Below are positions 6,702-12,245 of a DNA stretch of 12,245 bases, in pieces. Positions within the stretch are counted from its first letter, which is position 1. Each line of letters opens with the position of its first letter. A program made the translations under genes and the position numbers. The DNA is from Clostridiaceae bacterium (lineage in GTDB: Bacteria > Bacillota > Clostridia > Oscillospirales > Acutalibacteraceae): positions 1 to 12,245 of the forward strand of contig JAEDML010000016.1 in assembly GCA_016303035.1 (NCBI GenBank). The letters run 5' to 3'. Under the pieces are notes generated by a model, which was given only the letters and a program-made list of their open reading frames with translations, was not told the origin of the DNA and made no database searches.

Positions 6702-8369
6702 ATGTTATTATCCGGAGCGGACATAATAGTAAAAACGCTTATTGAACAGGGCTGTGATACTGTTTTCGGTTATCCCGGAGGTCAGATTTTGAATGTATAC
6801 GACTCGCTTTATAAATATCAGGACGAGTTAAAGCACATTCTCACCGCCCACGAGCAGGGAGCGGCTCACGCCGCCGACGGTTACGCAAGAGCGACAGGCA
6901 AGGTCGGGGTTGTAATCGCAACCTCGGGACCGGGAGCTACAAACCTTGTAACGGGCATTGCCACGGCGTATCTTGATTCGGTGCCGATGGTTGCAATCAC
7001 AGGCAATGTAATGTCAACCCAGCTCGGAACCGACAGCTTTCAGGAAATTGATATTACCGGTATCACACTGCCGATAACCAAACACAATTACATAGTAGGC
7101 TCGGTAGAGGAGCTTGCCGATACTATTCGCGAGGCCTTCAGGCTTGCAGCGTCGGGAAGACCCGGTCCCGTGCTTATAGATGTGCCTAAGGATATTCAGA
7201 TTGCCATGTGCGAATACGAGCCGCAGTCACCGGTTACGCCTGACGAGCGCAAGCCTGCCAAGGATGTAAGAATAGCCGAGGCGGCGGAATGTATAAATAT
7301 GTCGGCAAGACCGTTTATCTATTTCGGCGGCGGACTTATAACCTCGTCCGCGCAGGAGGAAATGCTCACTCTTGCCGATTTAATCGACGCGCCGATAGGC
7401 TGCTCGCTTATGGGTATTTCGGGTATTCCGACCGACCATCCGCGTTTTCTAGGGATGCAGGGAATGCACGGGCATTACGCCTGCTCGATGGCAATGCATA
7501 AGGCGGACTGTATAATTTCCCTCGGCGTGCGGTTTAACGACCGCGTTACGGGCAACCGCGAAAAATTTGCAAGAAACGCAAAAATTATACATATTGATAT
7601 TGACGGCGCCGAGCTTTCAAAAACCGTAACCCCTGCCCACGCAATGCGCGGCGATATAAAGCAGACGCTTAAAAAACTGCTTGATAAAGTAAAGAAGACA
7701 AGCCGCCCCGAATGGCAGAGCACGGTTGAAGTCCTAAAATCCGAGGAATATAAGACGCTTGACAGCCGCGACGGTATGACCCCGCGCAACGCGATACTTA
7801 CCCTTAATAAGCATCTTAACGAAAACACTCCGGTTGCGACCGATGTAGGCCAGCACCAGATGTGGGCGGCGCAGAACCTTAATTTCCGCCGCAGCAGAAG
7901 ATTCATTTCAAGCGGCGGACTCGGCACAATGGGCTTCGGCATGGGCGCCGCGATAGGCGCGAGTATAGCTTCCGGCGAGCGCGCGGTGCTTGTAACGGGC
8001 GACGGCAGCTTCGGTATGTGCTTAAACGAGCTTGCAACGGCGGTTTCCTACAAAACTCCGCTTGTAATTTTACTGCTTAATAACGGCGTTCTCGGAATGG
8101 TAAGACAGTGGCAGACCCTTTTCTTTGACCGCCACTATTCAAACACCGTGCTTGACAGAAAAACCGATTTTGTAAAGCTTGCCAAGGCTTTCGGCGCGGA
8201 CGGCGAACGCGTTACAACCCCCGAGGAGCTTGATAAGGCGCTTAATACCGCGTTTAATACCGACGGACCCTATCTTGTGGAATGTATGATAGATAAGGAC
8301 GAATTTGTACTTCCCATGCTGCCTCCCGGAGGTTCTATGGATGATATTATCGTAAAGGTGGGTGACTGA
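6702..8369 (+). CDS. ilvB: Acetolactate (acetohydroxyacid) synthase large, catalytic subunit
   Basis: This ThDP-, Mg- and FAD-dependent enzyme makes 2-acetolactate from two pyruvates (Val/Leu) or 2-aceto-2-hydroxybutanoate from pyruvate plus 2-oxobutanoate (Ile). Its 555 residues contain the three ThDP-enzyme domains: the N-terminal PYR domain with catalytic E51 (AHEQGAAHAADGYAR) and GTDSFQE at 109-115; the central FAD-type domain (about 190-325); and the C-terminal PP domain with DVGQHQMW at 381-388 and the ThDP motif GDGS (433-436) ending in NN (460-461). GMVRQWQ at 465-471 is characteristic of anabolic AHAS rather than the catabolic AlsS. A regulatory subunit gene follows immediately, which also favours the biosynthetic form. 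The start has AAGGGG 6 nt upstream, 12 nt after leuB. Confidence 0.96.
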   Translation: MLLSGADIIVKTLIEQGCDTVFGYPGGQILNVYDSLYKYQDELKHILTAHEQGAAHAADGYARATGKVGVVIATSGPGATNLVTGIATAYLDSVPMVAITGNVMSTQLGTDSFQEIDITGITLPITKHNYIVGSVEELADTIREAFRLAASGRPGPVLIDVPKDIQIAMCEYEPQSPVTPDERKPAKDVRIAEAAECINMSARPFIYFGGGLITSSAQEEMLTLADLIDAPIGCSLMGISGIPTDHPRFLGMQGMHGHYACSMAMHKADCIISLGVRFNDRVTGNREKFARNAKIIHIDIDGAELSKTVTPAHAMRGDIKQTLKKLLDKVKKTSRPEWQSTVEVLKSEEYKTLDSRDGMTPRNAILTLNKHLNENTPVATDVGQHQMWAAQNLNFRRSRRFISSGGLGTMGFGMGAAIGASIASGERAVLVTGDGSFGMCLNELATAVSYKTPLVILLLNNGVLGMVRQWQTLFFDRHYSNTVLDRKTDFVKLAKAFGADGERVTTPEELDKALNTAFNTDGPYLVECMIDKDEFVLPMLPPGGSMDDIIVKVGD

Positions 8370-8370
8370 T

Positions 8371-8880
8371 ATGCCTGATTTTATAATAGCGGTGCTGGTT
8401 AGAAACCGTTTCGGCGTGCTTAACCGTGTTACAAGTATGTTCAGACGCCGCCGCTTTAACATCAAGTGTCTTACGGTAAGCGAGACTGAATCCCCCGAAT
8501 ATTCGCGAATTACGGTAACCTTTGAGGGTGACGGCGGAGCGCACGAAAAGCAGCAGCTTATCGACCAGCTTTATAAGCTTGAGGATGTCTGCTTTATAAA
8601 GGAGCTTGAAAACAAGTCGGCGGTAACGAGCGAGCTTTTGCTTATAAAGGTTAAAAACGATCCCGAGACACGCGCTCTTGTCCGCGATACGGCCGACGCC
8701 TTCGGCGCGGTCACTATGGACTACACCCGTGAGTCGGTAATAATGCAGATGACGGGCAGCAGCCGCAGGGTAAGCGCGTTTATCGACCTTATGCGCGACT
8801 ATACAATACTTGAAATTTGCCGCACGGGCGTTGTTTCGCTCGAGCGAGGCAGCGAAACCATACGCAAAACCGAGCTATAA
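8371..8880 (+). CDS. ilvN: Acetolactate synthase small, regulatory subunit
   Basis: This subunit binds IlvB, raises its activity and confers valine feedback. The 169-residue protein has an N-terminal ACT domain (about 3-75) with NRFGVLNRV at 12-20 and FNIKCLTV at 29-36, followed by the C-terminal AHAS_small domain (about 88-165) containing ELLLIKV and SGVV-like RTGVVSLERG. The asparagine and glycine of the ACT loop that matter for valine binding in E. coli IlvH (N11, G14) align with N12 and G15, so valine sensitivity is likely (inference). The ATG at 8371 is chosen: it lies one base after the ilvB stop and is preceded by GGTGGGTG. A GTG at 8362 inside ilvB would add three residues and is less likely. 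The spacing implies strong coupling with ilvB. The symbol ilvH is equally usable. Confidence 0.94.
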   Translation: MPDFIIAVLVRNRFGVLNRVTSMFRRRRFNIKCLTVSETESPEYSRITVTFEGDGGAHEKQQLIDQLYKLEDVCFIKELENKSAVTSELLLIKVKNDPETRALVRDTADAFGAVTMDYTRESVIMQMTGSSRRVSAFIDLMRDYTILEICRTGVVSLERGSETIRKTEL

Positions 8881-8918
8881 CGGCAATAAAAATAAAAAAC
8901 AGAAAGAGGTAAATTATT

Positions 8919-9935
8919 ATGGCAAGAATTTTCTATCAACAGGACTGCGATCTTCAGAAGCTGAGCGGCAAGACGGTTGCAATCATCGGTTACGGCTCAC
9001 AGGGTCACGCCCATGCCCTTAACCTTAAGGACAGCGGCGTAGACGTAATTGTAGGTCTTTACAAGGGCAGTAAAAGCTGGGCAAAGGCAGAAGCTCAGGG
9101 TCTTAAGGTTATGACCGCGGCAGAAGCCGCAAAGGCAGCCGATATTATTATGATTCTTATAAACGACGAAAAGCAGGCGGCGCTTTACAAGGAGAGTATC
9201 GAGCCGGGACTTACCGAGGGCAAGACCCTTGCCTTCGCACACGGCTTTAACATTCATTTCGGCTGCATTAAACCGCCGAAGAATGTCAATGTTATAATGA
9301 TTGCGCCCAAGGGCCCCGGCCACACTGTAAGAAGCGAATATCAGGCCGGCAAGGGCGTTCCCTGCCTTATCGCGGTTGAGCAGGACGCTACCGGAGACGC
9401 GTGGGATATCGGTCTTGCGTATGCCCTCGGAATCGGCGGAGCGAGAGCGGGCGTGCTTGAAACCACCTTCCGCACCGAGACCGAAACCGACCTGTTCGGC
9501 GAGCAGGCAGTGCTTTGCGGCGGCGTATGCGCGCTTATGCAGGCAGGCTTTGAAACCCTTGTTGAAGCAGGCTATGACCCGAGAAATGCCTACTTTGAGT
9601 GTATTCACGAAATGAAGCTGATTGTAGACCTTATTTATCAGAGCGGATTTTCGGGTATGAGATACTCAATTTCCAACACCGCTGAATACGGCGATTACAT
9701 CACAGGACCCAAGATTATCACCGACGACACCAAGAAGGCGATGAAGAAGATTTTAAGCGATATTCAGGACGGAACCTTTGCAAAGGACTTCCTGCTTGAT
9801 ATGTCATCAGCCGGCGCGCAGGTTCACTTCAACGCTATGCGTAAAAAGGCGAGCGAGCACCCGAGCGAGGTTGTAGGCGAGGATATCCGCAAGCTGTACA
9901 GCTGGAGCGACGAGGATAAGCTTATCAACAACTGA
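8919..9935 (+). CDS. ilvC: Ketol-acid reductoisomerase, class I
   Basis: It performs the Mg-dependent alkyl migration and NAD(P)H reduction of acetohydroxyacids to 2,3-dihydroxyacids in both the Val/Leu and Ile branches. Its 338 residues match class I (short) KARI: a Rossmann domain with GYGSQGHA at 24-31, APKGPGH at 129-135 (catalytic K131, nearby H108), and a knotted C-terminal domain with metal ligands in DLFGEQ (D191, E195) and FECIHEMKLIVDLIYQSG (E227, E231). The cofactor loop after the second strand reads GLYKGSKSW (47-54 region); tyrosine occupies the place where many NADPH enzymes have arginine, while the serines remain, so cofactor preference is uncertain. The start follows AAAGAGG, 38 nt after ilvN in a short A-rich gap. 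Confidence 0.96.
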   Translation: MARIFYQQDCDLQKLSGKTVAIIGYGSQGHAHALNLKDSGVDVIVGLYKGSKSWAKAEAQGLKVMTAAEAAKAADIIMILINDEKQAALYKESIEPGLTEGKTLAFAHGFNIHFGCIKPPKNVNVIMIAPKGPGHTVRSEYQAGKGVPCLIAVEQDATGDAWDIGLAYALGIGGARAGVLETTFRTETETDLFGEQAVLCGGVCALMQAGFETLVEAGYDPRNAYFECIHEMKLIVDLIYQSGFSGMRYSISNTAEYGDYITGPKIITDDTKKAMKKILSDIQDGTFAKDFLLDMSSAGAQVHFNAMRKKASEHPSEVVGEDIRKLYSWSDEDKLINN

Positions 9936-9958
9936 TAGGCTTAGCCGCTCCTTAGATA

Positions 9959-9990
9959 GGCAGGTCAAGCCGCAGTCGGCTTGACCTGCC
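9959..9990 (+). other. Perfect 14-bp hairpin in the ilvC-ilvD gap
   Basis: GGCAGGTCAAGCCG (9959-9972) is followed by loop CAGT (9973-9976) and its exact reverse complement (9977-9990). The structure is as strong as an intrinsic terminator, but the next bases are GCCTTAACC, with no T-tract on either strand. It ends about 10 nt before the AAAGGAG of ilvD. The best readings are an RNA processing or stability element setting the ilvC:ilvD mRNA ratio, or a factor-dependent pause site. A promoter is not visible here. Confidence 0.8.
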
Positions 9991-10017
9991 GCCTTAACCG
10001 AAAGGAGAAATTTCAGA

Positions 10018-11673
10018 ATGAAAAGCGATTCTTTAAAAAACGGCGCACAGAACGCGCCGCACCGCGCGCTCTATCACGCGCTGGGACTGACCGATGAGGA
10101 AATCAGCCGTCCGCTTGTAGGTATTGTAAGCTCCTATAACGAGATTGTTCCCGGGCATATGAATATCGACAAGATAACCGACGCGGTAAAATTAGGCGTA
10201 GCTATGGCGGGCGGAACGCCGATAGTATTTCCTGCAATAGCCGTCTGCGACGGTATTGCAATGGGACACACGGGAATGAAATATTCCCTTGTAACCCGTG
10301 ATTTAATAGCCGATTCAACCGAGGCTATGGCGCTTGCCCACGGCTTTGACGCCCTTGTTATGATTCCCAACTGCGACAAGAATGTTCCGGGACTTTTAAT
10401 GGCGGCGGCGCGCGTAAATGTTCCCACCGTGTTTGTAAGCGGCGGACCTATGCTTGCAGGCCATGTTGACGGCGCCAAGACCAGCTTTTCCTCAATTTCC
10501 GAGGCGGTCGGCGAATTTAACGCCGGAAAGATTACCGAGGACAAGCTGCGTGAATACGAGTGTAAAACCTGCCCGACCTGCGGCTCCTGCTCGGGTATGT
10601 ACACCGCAAACTCCATGAACTGCCTTACCGAGGCGCTCGGTATGGGACTTCGAGGCAACGGAACAATACCTGCGGTTTACTCGGCGCGTATTGAGCTTGC
10701 AAAGCACGCAGGTATGGCGGTTATGGAGCTTTTAAGGAAGAATATCCGTCCGCGCGATATTATGACTAAGGACGCAATATTTAACGCCCTTACCGTTGAT
10801 ATGGCGCTCGGCTGTTCTACCAACAGTATGCTGCACCTGCCTGCAATAGCGCACGAATGCGGCATAGAGATAAATCTTGATATCGCAAACGATATAAGCG
10901 CGAAAACGCCCAACCTCTGCCATTTGGCGCCTGCCGGCAGAACATATATTGAGGAGCTTGACGAGGCAGGCGGCGTATACGCCGTTATGAACGAGCTTAA
11001 CAAAAAGGGACTTATAAACACCGACTGTATTACCGTAACCGGCAAGACCGTGGGCGAGAATATAAGCGAGTGTGTAAATCTTAATCACAATGTTATCCGC
11101 CCGATTGAGAATCCCTACAGCGAAACCGGCGGTATCGCGGTATTAAGGGGCAACCTCGCTCCCGAGGGCAGCGTTGTAAAGCGCTCGGCGGTGCTTCCCG
11201 AAATGCTGGTACATGAGGGACCTGCAAGGGTGTTTGACTGCGAGGAGGACGCGCAGGCGGCCATTAACTCCGGCAAAATCAAGCCCGGCGATGTAGTGGT
11301 TATCCGTTATGAGGGACCCAAAGGCGGACCGGGTATGCGCGAAATGCTCAATCCCACCTCGGCGATTATGGGTATGGGGCTCGGCAACAGCGTCGCCCTT
11401 ATCACCGACGGACGCTTCAGCGGCGCCACGCGCGGCGCCTGCGTCGGACACATCACGCCCGAGGCGGCAAGCGGCGGCGTTATCGGCGTGGTAAAAGAGG
11501 GGGATATTATCAGCATAAATATCCCCGAAAACCGTATCGAGCTTAAGGTGGACGAGGATGAGCTCCAAGAAAGACTTAAAAATTTCGTGCCGAAAACGAA
11601 GGAACTTTCCGGCTATTTGAGACGGTATGCAGAATTGGTTTCGGGCGGCGCTTCGGGGGCAATTTTGAACTGA
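10018..11673 (+). CDS. ilvD: Dihydroxyacid dehydratase, probable [4Fe-4S] type
   Basis: It dehydrates 2,3-dihydroxyisovalerate and 2,3-dihydroxy-3-methylvalerate to the 2-oxoacid precursors of Val/Leu and Ile. The 551 residues cover the full IlvD/Edd family fold. Visible motifs are NEIVPGHMNID at 41-51, IPNCDKNVPG at 116-125 (C119), CKTCPTCGSCSGMYTANSMNCL at 182-203 split across the classic signature (C188, C191), and GCSTNS at 265-270. The C-terminal swivel domain has GPKGGPGM at 433-440 and TDGRFSG at 463-469. Position 46 is glycine (VPGH) where [2Fe-2S] enzymes such as the mycobacterial one carry cysteine; E. coli IlvD also has PGH there. An oxygen-sensitive [4Fe-4S] cluster is therefore likely (inference). 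The start has AAAGGAG 10 nt upstream. Phosphogluconate dehydratase is excluded by context. Confidence 0.96.
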   Translation: MKSDSLKNGAQNAPHRALYHALGLTDEEISRPLVGIVSSYNEIVPGHMNIDKITDAVKLGVAMAGGTPIVFPAIAVCDGIAMGHTGMKYSLVTRDLIADSTEAMALAHGFDALVMIPNCDKNVPGLLMAAARVNVPTVFVSGGPMLAGHVDGAKTSFSSISEAVGEFNAGKITEDKLREYECKTCPTCGSCSGMYTANSMNCLTEALGMGLRGNGTIPAVYSARIELAKHAGMAVMELLRKNIRPRDIMTKDAIFNALTVDMALGCSTNSMLHLPAIAHECGIEINLDIANDISAKTPNLCHLAPAGRTYIEELDEAGGVYAVMNELNKKGLINTDCITVTGKTVGENISECVNLNHNVIRPIENPYSETGGIAVLRGNLAPEGSVVKRSAVLPEMLVHEGPARVFDCEEDAQAAINSGKIKPGDVVVIRYEGPKGGPGMREMLNPTSAIMGMGLGNSVALITDGRFSGATRGACVGHITPEAASGGVIGVVKEGDIISINIPENRIELKVDEDELQERLKNFVPKTKELSGYLRRYAELVSGGASGAILN

Positions 11674-11674
11674 A

Positions 11675-12245
11675 ATGGAAAGCAATTATTTAACCGACCT
11701 AAAAACAAGGCTTGATTCTCTTGCGGTTTTCAGGGGACTGCTCAGCGATCCTGTGCTGTCAGACTTACGCGATTATCTTGAAAATCCCACAGTCAGCGGC
11801 TATTCACGGTTTGTCGCAGGGCTTTACAACACGGCAGAGGGCGCTCTCGGCGGATATATAAAGGATCTCTGTGAAAACAGCGAAAACATATATGTCCGCA
11901 CCGTGGGGCGCGGTATGCCGGTTCCCGAGCATATCAGCCGCTGTGTAAGCGAGGAGCTTGATGTGTTAAAGGAGGTATCCTCTCTTACCTCTGAAATACT
12001 GCGCGCCCCGCTTAGATTTCAGGGCTTTCTGCCCGAAATACCGCAGTCTGATGTTGACCTGCGGGAAAGCTTTGATTACAGGGTTAAAAATATCGGCCGC
12101 TACGGCTACGGAATTTATGCTAAAAACCGTATGTTTTATGTCGATGATGACGGCGGCGTAATACCGGTAAACAACCCCGACCCCACAAGGCTGTGCGACC
12201 TTGTCGATTACGAGCGCGAGCGCGGTATTATTATCGACAATACAC
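11675..12245 (+). CDS. DUF815-family AAA+ ATPase-like protein, N-terminal part (truncated by window edge)
   Basis: An open frame begins with ATG one base after the ilvD stop and continues without a stop through 190 codons to the right edge. The N-terminal region (about 1-120) is helical-looking with FRGLLSDPVLSDLRDYL at 19-35. Residues 145-190 carry YGIYAKNRMF, NNPDPTRLCDLVDYE and RERGIIIDNT, which I recognise as the segment just before the Walker A loop in DUF815 (predicted AAA+ ATPase) proteins of Clostridia. The Walker A motif itself would lie beyond the window, so ATPase identity is inferred. No strong ribosome binding site is seen: the G-run at 11655-11659 is about 15 nt upstream, so translation may depend on coupling to ilvD. 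The cellular role of DUF815 proteins is unknown to me. No signal peptide or membrane segment is visible. Confidence 0.75.
   Translation, partial: MESNYLTDLKTRLDSLAVFRGLLSDPVLSDLRDYLENPTVSGYSRFVAGLYNTAEGALGGYIKDLCENSENIYVRTVGRGMPVPEHISRCVSEELDVLKEVSSLTSEILRAPLRFQGFLPEIPQSDVDLRESFDYRVKNIGRYGYGIYAKNRMFYVDDDGGVIPVNNPDPTRLCDLVDYERERGIIIDNT

Noticed and set aside
7289..7501. Small out-of-frame open frame within ilvB
   Set aside because: It lies wholly inside a conserved enzyme gene, with no ribosome binding site and low-complexity arginine-rich translation.
8362..8370. GTG start three codons upstream for IlvN
   Set aside because: It overlaps the end of ilvB; ATG at 8371 gives the family-like N terminus with better-placed GGTGGGTG.
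9959..9990. Intrinsic terminator after ilvC
   Set aside because: A strong stem is present but no T-tract follows on either strand, and ilvD continues the pathway just downstream.
9981..10009. Internal promoter with TTGACC as -35 ahead of ilvD
   Set aside because: The -10 position at the correct spacing reads GGAGAA, so there is no credible promoter.
1..12245. Mobile elements, CRISPR arrays, phage or defence genes
   Set aside because: No transposase, integrase, terminal inverted repeats, direct repeat arrays or defence-like proteins are visible; the window is an ordinary biosynthetic operon.

Overview
The window is a near-complete branched-chain amino acid (Ile/Val/Leu) biosynthesis operon, read left to right, from what looks like an anaerobic Clostridia-type Firmicute. 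The assignment rests on a T-box leader, strong AGGAGG-like ribosome binding sites, AT-rich intergenic DNA next to roughly half-GC coding DNA, short LeuC/LeuD subunits, a dihydroxyacid dehydratase of the oxygen-sensitive [4Fe-4S] type, and a downstream DUF815-type ATPase. The species cannot be named from the sequence alone. No mobile element, CRISPR array, phage gene or obvious horizontally acquired segment is visible.

Layout: 1-77 is a tRNA-Arg(ACG) on the minus strand with its own divergent promoter (about 107-135). A sigma-A-type plus-strand promoter (186-214) drives a leader of about 310 nt that folds as a T-box riboswitch (about 221-499). The antiterminator and terminator pairings can both be traced base by base. 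The best specifier codon is CUC (Leu), and the acceptor-binding bulge begins UGGU, expecting a tRNA ending in ACCA. Then follow ilvA (threonine deaminase), ridA, leuA, leuC, leuD, leuB, ilvB, ilvN, ilvC and ilvD, tightly spaced and each with a plausible start. The largest gap, 82 nt between ilvC and ilvD, holds a perfect 14-bp hairpin without a U-tract. The last gene starts one base after the ilvD stop and runs off the right edge; it resembles the N-terminal part of DUF815-family AAA+ ATPases.

How the genes work together: IlvA makes 2-oxobutanoate from threonine, and RidA clears the reactive enamine/imine intermediates. IlvBN condenses pyruvate with pyruvate or 2-oxobutanoate. IlvC and IlvD turn the products into 2-oxoisovalerate and 3-methyl-2-oxopentanoate. 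LeuA, LeuCD and LeuB extend 2-oxoisovalerate to 2-oxoisocaproate. Only the final aminotransferase (ilvE) is missing. If the leader is leucine-specific as read here, uncharged tRNA-Leu controls all three amino acids, including the threonine-to-isoleucine entry step.

I see no previously undescribed system. The points most worth checking are the T-box specificity, the ilvC-ilvD hairpin, the coupling of the DUF815-like ATPase to the operon, and a cysteine-rich LeuB tail.
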